Shown here: positions 24,782 to 32,026 of the stretch, piece after piece
Position numbering within the stretch: the first letter of the stretch is position 1
How the letters are laid out: each line of letters starts with the position of its first letter
Assembly (NCBI GenBank): GCA_900553135.1
Contig: USCO01000006.1
Location: forward strand, 1-36,177
Origin: an uncultured Eubacteriales bacterium
Lineage (GTDB): Bacteria; Bacillota; Clostridia; Oscillospirales; Oscillospiraceae
DNA: 36,177 nucleotides
Reading direction: 5' to 3'
Position numbers and translations under genes: made by a program
The notes under the pieces: generated by a model
Databases searched by the model: none
Told to the model about the DNA's origin: nothing
What the model saw: only the letters and a program-made list of their open reading frames with translations

Positions 24782-24827
24782 GGCCTTCCTTTTTATATAT
24801 AAGGAATGTGGGATTCTTCGGAAGGCC
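24782..24827. repeat. Inverted repeat around an AT-rich core, candidate origin element
   Basis: GGCCTTCC (24782-24789) and GGAAGGCC (24820-24827) are perfect 8-bp arms around an AT-rich segment containing TTTTTATATATAAGG. The structure lies about 70-115 bases upstream of the HUH gene in a gene-free stretch. It could be a nicking origin or a promoter region; TATATA would serve as a -10 element, but no convincing -35 is seen. Confidence 0.45.
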
Positions 24828-24866
24828 CCGAATTTACCCTCAGGGCACCCCGAACAGTCTCACCCG

Positions 24867-24900
24867 CAAGCGGCGGGACGCCAGCCCCGCCGCTTGTTTT
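24867..24900 (+). terminator. GC-rich 11-bp hairpin followed by TTTT
   Basis: CAAGCGGCGGG (24867-24877) pairs perfectly with CCCGCCGCTTG (24886-24896) around an 8-nt loop, followed by TTTT on the plus strand. In that direction it would be a terminator, yet no plus-strand gene precedes it. On the minus strand the T-run is absent. It may instead be part of a replication origin next to the HUH gene. Confidence 0.5.
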
Positions 24901-24903
24901 CCA

Positions 24904-25071
24904 TTATTTACCTTTCTTTTTGACCTTCTTCTTTTCCCGCCCCCGCTGCTTCCAATACGCCTTCACAATCTTCTCCCGCTCCTGCTGCGTGGTCTCCGCC
25001 ACCAGCTGCCCATATGTCATGTCTCTTTTCCTGGCCTCTACTGCCAGGGCCGCCAAGTCGTTGTATGCCAT
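24904..25071 (-). CDS. Small basic protein, 55 aa
   Basis: ATG 25071 is preceded by AGGA. The peptide (MAYNDLAALAVEARKRDMTY, then GQLVAETTQQEREKIVKAYW and a Lys/Arg-rich tail) resembles short phage proteins with a MTYGQxVA motif common in Clostridia phages; function unknown. The basic C-terminus suggests nucleic-acid binding. A different frame over the same DNA starts at 25228. Confidence 0.68.
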   Translation of the reverse strand: MAYNDLAALAVEARKRDMTYGQLVAETTQQEREKIVKAYWKQRGREKKKVKKKGK

Positions 25072-25228
25072 GCTTGTCCTGTTCCTTTCTGGCCACCTCC
25101 GTGGCAATTTTTATCTGTGCCCAAAGGGATAGGCGTCTTAGGTCCATGTCCGTTTCAGTCCAATCCCAACAGCCCAGAATTTGCACCCCATACAATAGCT
25201 GCTGTAACGCAGCCAGCATTTTTTGCAT
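24908..25228 (-). CDS. Possible small gene overlapping the 55-aa gene in another frame
   Basis: ATG 25228 starts four bases after the previous gene ends and its first ~55 codons look protein-like (MQKMLAALQQLLYG, then LRRLSLWAQIKIATEVARKEQ). The remaining half runs over the 55-aa gene in a different frame and reads as glycine-rich shadow. Either a real N-terminal gene runs on into a neighbour, or the two were once one frame broken by an indel. The ribosome site is weak. Confidence 0.4.
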   Translation of the reverse strand: MQKMLAALQQLLYGVQILGCWDWTETDMDLRRLSLWAQIKIATEVARKEQDKHGIQRLGGPGSRGQEKRHDIWAAGGGDHAAGAGEDCEGVLEAAGAGKEEGQKER

Positions 25229-25231
25229 GGT

Positions 25232-25564
25232 TTACTGCTCATATTCCATCAACTCCTTGTAGGAAATCCCGCCGGCGAGGCCGGGGGATTTGTCCGAGTC
25301 CGTTGCCTCAAACCTAGCTCCGGGAATCGCCGGGTGTAGGAATTCGATCATGGCGAAATTCGCCACATCAACCAAGCACTCTGTGTTCCCGGTTTTCTCG
25401 TAGAGGTCGAGGCGCTCCCGGATGCACTTGTAAGCCTGGGCCAGCTCGGGGTATGTTTGGCTGCACCAACCGTATTTGTAATGAGACACCACAATCCGGT
25501 TCTTTCTGAGCTGGTCGAATTGATCCGAGTAATCTCGTGCAAGGATTTTTTCAGGTGTGTCCAT
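25232..25564 (-). CDS. Conserved phage protein, 110 aa, function unknown
   Basis: ATG 25564 has GAGGAGGA 7 bases upstream; the open frame further upstream lies in the MmcB-like gene. The sequence contains VVSHYKYGW, YPELAQAYKCIRERLDLYEKTGNTECLVDVANFAMIEFLHP and SDKSPGL, a pattern I know from small proteins in many Firmicutes phages. The helical NTE-x-L-x-DVANFAMIEF core recalls all-helical MazG-like nucleotide enzymes, but the metal-binding glutamates are not evident. Confidence 0.8.
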   Translation of the reverse strand: MDTPEKILARDYSDQFDQLRKNRIVVSHYKYGWCSQTYPELAQAYKCIRERLDLYEKTGNTECLVDVANFAMIEFLHPAIPGARFEATDSDKSPGLAGGISYKELMEYEQ

Positions 25565-25566
25565 GG

Positions 25567-26349
25567 TCAATCCTCCTCTTGTGCTTGCTCCATGCGCTCC
25601 AGCCGGCTCACTACTCCCTCCAGGGTAGCCCGGATTGAGGAAATATCCTCCGGGCATTTCCTGGACAGGGCCTTGTCTAGCTCAGATGCAATGTCCCCTC
25701 GCCATCCGTATATGCGGTGCTTTTCGAGAACCCTATGGATAGCTCTGTATGTATCGAGCGCCTGCCGGAAGCATCGCACCTCCTCCAGCTCCCGCTCCAG
25801 GCGGATGTTGTCCTCCACCAGCCTGGTTTTGATAGCTCTTCCGAGATCCCGGTTGTCACGTTTCCCTTCCAGGTATGCGGTGTAGTACTCCCGCTTGTCG
25901 GAAAAGAATGGGTACCGATCGCTGTCCAGTCGGGAATAGATGATGTATAGAAGCATCTCCGGACTGTAATCAATTTTCCGGTAAATGGCCTTTTTCTTCG
26001 TGGTAATAGTTTTTTTGTCGGGGGCATAGTACATGAGGCCGACACTCTCCGGGAGCTCAGTGCGGTCAATCATGCCCTTGGGACAAACGATATAAAGGCA
26101 GTTGCAAAGCTCCTCGTAGGTGTAAAATTTGGAATCCCGCAGGAAGTCTCCACGACTCACCTTGATCTCATATCCGGTGAAGCACGGGCTGGTCCAACTC
26201 TTTCTGATGGCAAGACCATCCAGAATCTTCATGTCTCCTCTGGCCGTCATCCATGTGGATCCGCTCTTTACCTCTGTAAGAAAGAAGTCACGCCAGTGCT
26301 TCTCCGCCAGGGCAAGCTTGATATCGGTGGAAGTGACTTTGTCAGCCAT
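25567..26349 (-). CDS. MmcB-like PD-(D/E)XK nuclease-fold protein with coiled-coil C-terminus
   Basis: A 260-aa protein. Residues ~8-110 resemble the MmcB DNA-repair family: KILDGLAI (D44) followed by GYEIKVSRGDFLRD (E61, K63) and LYIVCPKGMI, giving the D...E-x-K core of PD-(D/E)XK nucleases. The C-terminal half is helical, with RLERELEEVRCFRQAL and a final coiled coil. It may process phage DNA ends or repair lesions. ATG 26349 overlaps the previous stop by 8 bases. Family assignment is good; activity is inferred. Confidence 0.78.
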   Translation of the reverse strand: MADKVTSTDIKLALAEKHWRDFFLTEVKSGSTWMTARGDMKILDGLAIRKSWTSPCFTGYEIKVSRGDFLRDSKFYTYEELCNCLYIVCPKGMIDRTELPESVGLMYYAPDKKTITTKKKAIYRKIDYSPEMLLYIIYSRLDSDRYPFFSDKREYYTAYLEGKRDNRDLGRAIKTRLVEDNIRLERELEEVRCFRQALDTYRAIHRVLEKHRIYGWRGDIASELDKALSRKCPEDISSIRATLEGVVSRLERMEQAQEED

Positions 26350-26941
26350 GCCGCTCCATCTCCTCCCTACCGACCCGCTCAAAGTTGATCACCCAGACCC
26401 AGGGGTTTGCATCCCATCCGTAGGTGGGCCGATCCTTCGGTTTGATAGTGCTGTTCCACAGTTCATCAAAATAACAGCCGATCTCCAGGCCCTCAGCTAC
26501 CACTCCGGCATCGTCTATCTCTTGCAATCGCTCCACCCGCACACCAGTGACCCGCAGGAAAATCCGGGCGGCCTCCCGGGGCATGTGGATGGATGGCCGC
26601 CACGGAATATCATTCACGACCCGTCCTTCTGGCGATATATACAAGTCAAAAGACCCAACCGTGTCCACCTTGTACATATATCCGCCTCCCCGCTTTACTT
26701 GCCATGTTTCCCGCACCCACAGGATGTCACCGGGCTGGTAAGGCGCTCGGATTTCCACCCACACATCCTTCCCAGGAGATCTCCACCGGCCCGGAGCGGC
26801 ACCATGGTACAGCTGCGTGACCCCTGCCGGCGGTTGTGGCGTCACCACCCGCCGGGTTACGGTCTTGCGGCCCTCCAGGATGGCCCGGACCATCTCCGTG
26901 TTAAAGAGGATGGGCAAGATATTTTTACTTCCTTTTTTCAT
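26342..26941 (-). CDS. ASCH/PUA-like phage protein
   Basis: A 199-aa protein beginning with ILPILFNTEMVRAILEGRKTVTRRVV, the hallmark of ASCH-like proteins often called phage morphogenetic or YqfB-type. It also has PGDILWVRETW and a C-terminal NPWVWVINFERV. ASCH domains are related to PUA RNA-binding domains, and the Lys/Arg motif GRKTVTRR lies in the predicted pocket. It could bind RNA or a modified nucleoside. ATG 26941 has GAGGGTG upstream; TTG 26959 is in frame but lies earlier than that site. Confidence 0.8.
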   Translation of the reverse strand: MKKGSKNILPILFNTEMVRAILEGRKTVTRRVVTPQPPAGVTQLYHGAAPGRWRSPGKDVWVEIRAPYQPGDILWVRETWQVKRGGGYMYKVDTVGSFDLYISPEGRVVNDIPWRPSIHMPREAARIFLRVTGVRVERLQEIDDAGVVAEGLEIGCYFDELWNSTIKPKDRPTYGWDANPWVWVINFERVGREEMERHG

Positions 26942-26951
26942 GTCATCACCC

Positions 26952-27356
26952 TCAATCAATCACTATCAGCACCACCGCAGGGCCGGGCGCCGTGACCGTC
27001 AGATCCTGATACGGCTCGGCAATATGAGTCTCTACGCCCTCACGCCGGCGCAGCTCCTGGACCAGTTCGCAGGTTCTATATGTCTCCAGGTTGATTTGAG
27101 ATGGTTGGCACGCATACGCCAGGAACTTCTCTCCGTAATTGGAGGCATCATCCCATGTGTTTGCGCTTGCGAAATGGTGCCCATCCCACATTTCCCACTC
27201 TGCCGAATCAGGATCCGGCTGGCCGGTCTCCTCATCAATGGTGAGCACTTGCACCAACAAAACCCGTTCCGGCGTAATCTGTTGCAGCTGGTCCAGAGTC
27301 AGCGGGACCATTTTCGTGGCCTCACGAAAATGATCCTGATCATATTTCTCCGTCAT
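26952..27356 (-). CDS. Hypothetical early phage protein, 134 aa
   Basis: ATG 27356 overlaps the DUF3102 stop by ATGA, so translation is coupled. The protein begins with LTLDQLQQITPERVLLVQV, continues with acidic WEMWDGHHF and NYGEKFLAYACQP, and ends in a hydrophobic VVLIVID strand. Similar early proteins occur in Clostridia phages. No catalytic motif is visible. Confidence 0.78.
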   Translation of the reverse strand: MTEKYDQDHFREATKMVPLTLDQLQQITPERVLLVQVLTIDEETGQPDPDSAEWEMWDGHHFASANTWDDASNYGEKFLAYACQPSQINLETYRTCELVQELRRREGVETHIAEPYQDLTVTAPGPAVVLIVID

Positions 27357-28489
27357 ACTCTTCCCTCCGCTATTTCCGCCATTCTTTTACACAGAGCACG
27401 GAACGCCTTCTCCATTTTTTCCTTATCCTCCCCCTGGAGGTTCTGCAACTGCCTGCACAGATCATCAAACACATTCTGGAATGCGTAAAAATGTGCCTCA
27501 AACTCTACAATGGCGGGGTTCTTGGCGGCGGTCTCTTTTTTCATCTGCTTTTCCAGCTGTTTTTCCAGCTCCTCTGCCCTCTGCTGCGCCGCCCGCTGCT
27601 CTTCTCTTGCCGCTTCCACCGCGGCGTCTGCCTCGGCTTTGGCCTGCTCGGCGGCCTGGATCTGCTTTTTCAGCCGCTCCTCGGTCTTGCGCTTGGCCTC
27701 GGCGGCAGCTTCCTTCGCCGCTTTCTCCGCCGCGGCCTCGATCACCGCCGGGTCCGGCTCCTGGACTGCCACCTCCACCGGCCGATTCCTGGCTTCCTCC
27801 AGTTCCAGGCGCAGCTTATCCAGCTGCTCCTGGGCGGCCTGGGCCTTTTTCTTCTGCCCTTGCAGCATCTCCTGATACCCGTCGGCCCGGTTCTTTTCAA
27901 ACTCCAGCTTTTGCTGGATGTTCAATGTCTCCGCATTAGCGCTGGTCAGTCTGGCATTGGCCAGTCGCATATCATCCTGCATTTTGTCCCTGGCCTGCTT
28001 CGCGGCTTTGGCATCGGCCACGGCCTGGTCCCGCTCCCGGATGATTTTTTGCAGTTCCCGGGAAGAAATGTTCTCTACATCGTGCTCTTCGACAAACGTC
28101 TCAATTTCATCATCCGGTATTTCACACAGCGCCAGGAGTTTGGTCATGCTCAAATTCACAAGCGATTGGTATTTTAGCTCTGTTCCAAACAAGCTCTGTT
28201 GGGCTGTTCCGAACCGCTCATAGATTCGCATGAAATTATTGGCCATGGAATGGGAATAGTTCACCTTGTTTTTTAAGTAGTCCCCCCATTCCCCATGGGG
28301 AATCATGGCCTTCACTTCCACCAGCCTGCGCCCAATCTCGATAAAAGAATGTGCCGCTTGCCGGTCGAGCATCCGGATCTCCATCGTCACCATTTCAACG
28401 GTCCGCTCTTTCCCCGGCTCCACGGCCATGCCCACATCCGCCGCCATGCAGCGGGCTTCGAATTTATCCATTTCCATGTTCTTATCCAA
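27353..28489 (-). CDS. DUF3102 protein with long coiled coil
   Basis: A 378-aa protein. Residues ~30-130 form the DUF3102 domain (FIEIGRRLVEVKAMIPHGEWGDYL and VNYSHSMANNFMRIYERFG), found in many Firmicutes phages and plasmids beside replication or partition genes. Residues ~140-340 are an Ala/Glu/Lys-rich coiled coil, and ~340-378 a final helical domain. It is probably a DNA-associated factor in replication or partition (inference). The start is TTG 28489 after AGGAGG with a 9-base gap; ATG 28477 is an alternative. Confidence 0.85.
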   Translation of the reverse strand: MDKNMEMDKFEARCMAADVGMAVEPGKERTVEMVTMEIRMLDRQAAHSFIEIGRRLVEVKAMIPHGEWGDYLKNKVNYSHSMANNFMRIYERFGTAQQSLFGTELKYQSLVNLSMTKLLALCEIPDDEIETFVEEHDVENISSRELQKIIRERDQAVADAKAAKQARDKMQDDMRLANARLTSANAETLNIQQKLEFEKNRADGYQEMLQGQKKKAQAAQEQLDKLRLELEEARNRPVEVAVQEPDPAVIEAAAEKAAKEAAAEAKRKTEERLKKQIQAAEQAKAEADAAVEAAREEQRAAQQRAEELEKQLEKQMKKETAAKNPAIVEFEAHFYAFQNVFDDLCRQLQNLQGEDKEKMEKAFRALCKRMAEIAEGRV

Positions 28490-28658
28490 GGTTGCGCACC
28501 TCCTTCAGACTGACCATCCGGTCCCGTACCAGCTTGTCCACAACACGGCCTGTTCCGCACCGCTCCATCTTTGCCAGATGTTCCAGGTTCCAGGCCGTCT
28601 GTGCCGTTACCAGCAGCGACACGCGGCGCATATTCTTTTTTCGGGCACTCTTTTTCAC
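28482..28658 (-). CDS. Ribbon-helix-helix-like DNA-binding protein, 58 aa
   Basis: The start is GTG 28658 with AGGAGG 7 bases upstream, overlapping the previous stop as GTGA. The sequence RRVSLLVTAQTAWNLEHLAKM is a basic strand then a helix, followed by RVVDKLVRDRMVS, the Arc/MetJ pattern of a short strand and two helices. Such proteins act as dimeric repressors. The end overlaps the DUF3102 start by 8 bases. Confidence 0.72.
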   Translation of the reverse strand: MKKSARKKNMRRVSLLVTAQTAWNLEHLAKMERCGTGRVVDKLVRDRMVSLKEVRNLG

Positions 28659-28882
28659 GAAAAATCCTCCTTTATCCATTTCTCCCGGGTCATCCCCTGG
28701 AGGTGCATACACTGTTCCGGCTTGTCCAGTCTGGTTTGAGGGCAACACCGGTCATCCCACCGTTCAAACCACCGGCCGCTGTCCACCCGGTGGAGGGCCG
28801 GGGCCTGTCCGCAGCAGTTACAGCAGGACTGTCCCCGGCACCTCGCCGTGCACGGCTCAAGCAGTACGGGCGGCCGGCTCAT
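28655..28882 (-). CDS. Cysteine-rich small protein, 75 aa
   Basis: ATG 28882 has AAGGAGAC 6 bases upstream and overlaps the PcfJ gene by 26 bases. It has eight cysteines, in CTARCRGQSCCNCCGQ, RCCPQTR and QCM, consistent with a zinc-binding knuckle. Function unknown. Confidence 0.7.
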   Translation of the reverse strand: MSRPPVLLEPCTARCRGQSCCNCCGQAPALHRVDSGRWFERWDDRCCPQTRLDKPEQCMHLQGMTREKWIKEDFS

Positions 28883-30491
28883 GGCTTGTCTCCTTTTGTC
28901 TCTTGCTTCCCGCTTTCAACCACTCAAGCCACGGCTCCAGAATCTCCGCATACAACTCTTCCGGTTTTTTCTGCTCCGGATTTTCCGGGCACGGATCCCA
29001 CTCATTTCTATATCCGTGGATTTGCTTGATCTCCGGCTCCTTCCCGCTCCGCATCTCTATGGTGCACAGAGGTTTTTCCGGGTTCTCCCTGCCACGGAGG
29101 AAGAGAATGGTGGTCTTCCCTTCTGCATGTCGCTCCGCATAACCGCCCACGCAGTGTCGCAGCGCTTTACCCTCCTGGATAATCTCTTCAATGGATCTGG
29201 GCGGCCTGATTAGAAAATGCTCCGATTCAAAAGCGTATTTTTTCTCAAGAGCCTCCCTTCTCTTTTTCAGACGTTCCTCCTTTTCCTTGTTCTGCTGATA
29301 TTTAACCGCTCCCACAGCCGCGTCGTGGGCGCTGCGCAGGTTGTTGGGAAAGAGTACGTTGTGGACGGACAGGTCATAACCCAGTTTTTTAGCGTTCTCC
29401 AGATAGTCCTTCCAGGTGGTCCACACCTCATACAGGTTGGTCCGCTCCTTCACGTTCTTTTCCAGATACTTCATGACCTCCAGCGGCGACCGCTCAACCT
29501 CTCCGCACCGAGTAAAAAACTCCATGCCCAAAAGTTGAATTATGTTTCGGGTCTGCGTCAGAGACAACTTCCAACCGTTTTTCTTGCTCCGCTTGTACAG
29601 GCGTAACGCCGGAAGATCTCCGCTTATGCTGATCCACTCTTTCAACTCCGGCGTGGTCAGCCCAAAGGCCTTTCTCGGGTCCTTCTGGCTCCAATCAATC
29701 CCCGCACCCTTCTGGTGTGCCTCCACTATCACCTTCACCGCATCCGTCAGCCCCATTTTCAGCATCATTTCCAGCTCCGGACGAACGGTCACGGCTCCTA
29801 GGTATGTCATAAGCTGCCAGTGATAAGCCCGATCCTGCTCCCATCCAGTCGGATCTTCCCCTTTGCAATATTCCTTGAACAACTCATATCCGTGATACCT
29901 CAGAAAAGTACGCCGCAACCGCTCCAGTCCCACTGCGTTTGCCCCACCCGGATAGGCCCCGAAGTATCCCAATCCAGGCGGAAAAACGTCATAGACTGTC
30001 TTGGCCTGCTGCCAGTCGTACTCCCATCGGCCCTTTATATAGGCGTACTGCTTTTTCCACATCTTGGCCATCCCGGGCCGGAACTGGTATCTTGCCTTCG
30101 GCATGAGCTCCACCGCCGGGCGCATGCTCTCGATGTACTCCTTCCGACCATAGCAAGCCACGCACTCAACGCCCTCATCTGAAATCCAGAAGTACAGAAT
30201 GTTCTCCCAACTGGTCAAATTCGTCCGTCTCTTTGCCCGGCCAATATTCTTCAGCTCTGCTCGGCGGCCGCACAAAGGGCATGTGACATTGTCGTTATGC
30301 TTGGCCGTCATAAAGTCCCACCACTTATCGTCCTGTTCCCTCGGCCATCGCTCTACGGTAAACTCTCGGTTGCAGGCAGTACACACGCAACGGCGGTCCC
30401 CGCTGCGCAATGTCTCATAGAATACAAAGGGCTGAAAAAGAGCATTGATTCGCTCCAAATCCTTCCCCCGAATGACCGGCATCCATTCCAT
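28857..30491 (-). CDS. PcfJ-like protein
   Basis: A 544-aa protein. The N-terminal part has two zinc-knuckle pairs (C37-x2-C40 and C71-x2-C74). The C-terminal part (~400-510) carries EGKALRHCVGGYAERHAEGKT and FLRGRENPEKPLCTIEMR, the PcfJ signature named from the pCF10 plasmid. The biochemical role is not established. It is coded directly after a PcfK-like gene, the usual pair on mobile elements. ATG 30491 has GAGGAGGGG upstream. Confidence 0.85.
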   Translation of the reverse strand: MEWMPVIRGKDLERINALFQPFVFYETLRSGDRRCVCTACNREFTVERWPREQDDKWWDFMTAKHNDNVTCPLCGRRAELKNIGRAKRRTNLTSWENILYFWISDEGVECVACYGRKEYIESMRPAVELMPKARYQFRPGMAKMWKKQYAYIKGRWEYDWQQAKTVYDVFPPGLGYFGAYPGGANAVGLERLRRTFLRYHGYELFKEYCKGEDPTGWEQDRAYHWQLMTYLGAVTVRPELEMMLKMGLTDAVKVIVEAHQKGAGIDWSQKDPRKAFGLTTPELKEWISISGDLPALRLYKRSKKNGWKLSLTQTRNIIQLLGMEFFTRCGEVERSPLEVMKYLEKNVKERTNLYEVWTTWKDYLENAKKLGYDLSVHNVLFPNNLRSAHDAAVGAVKYQQNKEKEERLKKRREALEKKYAFESEHFLIRPPRSIEEIIQEGKALRHCVGGYAERHAEGKTTILFLRGRENPEKPLCTIEMRSGKEPEIKQIHGYRNEWDPCPENPEQKKPEELYAEILEPWLEWLKAGSKRQKETSHEPAARTA

Positions 30492-30503
30492 GTCGTCCCC
30501 TCC

Positions 30504-30863
30504 TCACAAAAAGTCATCCAAATTGAGGAGCATCCCGGACTTCCCGCCGGATGGTCTGTCATTGTGCCCCGGGCACAGCTCGAGTTCTGCATAGGTCTTT
30601 ACCTTCGCTCCAGGAAAGTAAAACTGCACCGCCCGTTCAAACGCCTCGGGGTCTGATATTCCGTTTCCCACCCCTTTAGCTACTGCATTCATACACGCTC
30701 CAAATGTTTTTCCTTGTACTACGGCCTGAGCAAATTCTTCTTCCTGCTTACAAAACTCCTCCAGGATTTTCTCTACACTGTTCGCCATAACCAGTTCCTT
30801 CTGGCCTTTCACATCTTTTAGTTCACGGCGCAACTTCTCAATTGCTTGCTCTGTGTATTCCAT
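30504..30863 (-). CDS. PcfK-like protein
   Basis: A 119-aa protein: EKLRRELKDVKGQKELVMANSVEKILEEFC, FAQAVVQGKTFGACMNAVAKG and FYFPGAKVKTYAELEL. This is the PcfK pattern found next to PcfJ on plasmids and phages. ATG 30863 has AGGGGTG about 8 bases upstream; a TTG at 30866 is also in frame. It is probably co-translated with PcfJ. Function unknown. Confidence 0.83.
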   Translation of the reverse strand: MEYTEQAIEKLRRELKDVKGQKELVMANSVEKILEEFCKQEEEFAQAVVQGKTFGACMNAVAKGVGNGISDPEAFERAVQFYFPGAKVKTYAELELCPGHNDRPSGGKSGMLLNLDDFL

Positions 30864-30885
30864 CAATAGTCACCCCTTCCCCAGT

Positions 30886-31092
30886 TTAATGGCCCAGGTT
30901 GATCAGCTTTACCAGATCGCAGTCCGCACAGCGGTCCTCCAGGGCCTGCGGATCGTCCTTATACCGCTCGGGGAACTTGCAATACTCCTCGCAGATTCTC
31001 TCTGCTACCTGCTGGGCCTTGGCATCCCAGCATGCCGGGTGGAAAACAGGGGCAGAGGAAACCCTCTGCCCACAAAACTTACACATCGCCAT
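30886..31092 (-). CDS. Small zinc-finger-like protein, 68 aa
   Basis: ATG 31092 follows GGGAGGG. C4-x2-C7, H18 and C21, and C34, C38, C55, C58 suggest two zinc sites. The start MAMCKFCGQRV...FHPACWDAKAQ is a pattern seen in small Clostridia phage proteins. Probably nucleic-acid binding or a protein adaptor; unproven. Confidence 0.78.
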   Translation of the reverse strand: MAMCKFCGQRVSSAPVFHPACWDAKAQQVAERICEEYCKFPERYKDDPQALEDRCADCDLVKLINLGH

Positions 31093-31104
31093 GATGATCC
31101 CTCC

Positions 31105-31437
31105 CTATCTCTTGCCCGCCCGGCGGTCCGTCTTGATGGCTGCCCGCTCCCGGCGGTAGATCTCATAATCCCTCTGGCAGTCCAGACACAGGCCAACATC
31201 ATCGCCTTCCCGGCCAAACTCCCGGCCGCAGCGCTTGCATCTGGGCCGGGGGGCGATCCCCAACTTCGTCACCTGCATATACGCCACTTCCTTGGCCCAA
31301 TGCATTCCCCACCGCCGAGCGGCCTCCATAGTCGCACTGGCAATAGAGATACTATCTACCATCAGGTGCCCCAGCTCCGGGTGCTCCACATGGGCCACCT
31401 GGTAGCGCTGAATGATCCCATTCTTAGGCTGTGGCAT
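31105..31437 (-). CDS. Zinc-ribbon protein, 110 aa
   Basis: ATG 31437 has GGAGG 8 bases upstream and overlaps the previous gene by 14 bases; the frame continues open to 31500 without a start signal. The C-terminal part holds C67-x2-C70 and C84-x2-C87, a zinc ribbon, followed by a basic tail. The N-terminal ~55 residues (VAHVEHPELGHLMVDSISIASATMEAARRWG) are beta-helical. DNA binding is likely. Confidence 0.75.
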   Translation of the reverse strand: MPQPKNGIIQRYQVAHVEHPELGHLMVDSISIASATMEAARRWGMHWAKEVAYMQVTKLGIAPRPRCKRCGREFGREGDDVGLCLDCQRDYEIYRRERAAIKTDRRAGKR

Positions 31438-31684
31438 ACTGCCCGCCTCCTTCCATCCAATTGATAAAGGCCTGCCGCGGGATATGTACCCTCCGGCCAT
31501 TGCACTGCACGGTATATCCCAAGGCCTCCTTGTTGCTGTGCGCCATGACCCGAATCCACTGGGGGTCCGTGTTCATCACATTGGCCACCATGTTCGGCGT
31601 CAGGGTCGTAATGGAGGGGTCCAGGTTCTTCACATCCTCCAGGGACACTGCCCGCCCCTTCTCCATGAACTCTTTCTTCGTCAT
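31424..31684 (-). CDS. Excisionase-like / winged HTH protein, 86 aa
   Basis: ATG 31684 has AAGGAGAC upstream. LTPNMVANVMNTDPQWIRVMAH, then ALGYTVQCNGRRVHIPRQAFINWM, fits the MerR/Xis winged-helix pattern: a helix-turn-helix then a wing with aromatic residues. Similar proteins occur in Clostridia phages at this place and could be excisionases or early regulators. Role inferred from pattern. Confidence 0.72.
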   Translation of the reverse strand: MTKKEFMEKGRAVSLEDVKNLDPSITTLTPNMVANVMNTDPQWIRVMAHSNKEALGYTVQCNGRRVHIPRQAFINWMEGGGQYATA

Positions 31685-31693
31685 ATGGTCTCC

Positions 31694-31722
31694 TTGTCTC
31701 CGGCTTCCAGCTGTGGTATAAT
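31694..31722 (+). promoter_or_regulatory. Plus-strand promoter for a candidate small RNA
   Basis: TTGTCT (31694-31699), a 17-bp spacer and TATAAT (31717-31722) point rightward, against the surrounding genes. A transcript would start at about 31729, exactly at the foot of a hairpin. Confidence 0.6.
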
Positions 31723-31728
31723 ACAGCC

Positions 31729-31791
31729 GGAAATTGCTATTTCCATCATCCATTGCCGCTTCCGGGGCCCACTCCCGGGGCGGCTTCTTTT
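31729..31791 (+). ncRNA. Candidate antisense-strand small RNA (~63 nt)
   Basis: Starting 7 bases after the -10 box, the plus strand has a perfect 6-bp hairpin (GGAAAT, loop TGCT, ATTTCC; 31729-31744). A 10-nt linker follows, then a GC-rich hairpin at 31755-31784 (GCCGC/GCGGC and CCGGG/CCCGG with a bulge), then TTCTTTT. Promoter, two hairpins and a terminator tail fit in under 110 bases between two minus-strand genes, antisense to their leader and end. No known RNA family comes to mind. Confidence 0.5.
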
Positions 31792-32008
31792 ATGCCCACA
31801 GCAGGGCCAGAACCACCGCCCACACAAACAGGCTCCCGGAAACCATCAGGCAGCGGGCCACCACCCGATTCCAAAACCGACGGCGCCGCCCGGCGGTGCG
31901 CTGCAGGTAGCGATGCGCCGTTTCTTGGTAGTCCTCAGGGCGGTAAGGCTCCCAGTCGGCATCTACCACCATGGGGCACTCCATCTTTGCACTTTTCAAC
32001 TCATCCAT
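31790..32008 (-). CDS. Small single-TM membrane protein, 72 aa
   Basis: ATG 32008 has AAAGGAG 8 bases upstream. Residues 1-48 are soluble with a basic RTAGRRRRFWNRVV stretch. Residues ~50-71 (CLMVSGSLFVWAVVLALLW) form one membrane helix, with the basic residues on the cytoplasmic side. Function unknown; an early membrane protein could act on the host or in superinfection immunity. Confidence 0.75.
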   Translation of the reverse strand: MDELKSAKMECPMVVDADWEPYRPEDYQETAHRYLQRTAGRRRRFWNRVVARCLMVSGSLFVWAVVLALLWA

Positions 32009-32026
32009 GTGGAAAACTCCTTTCGT

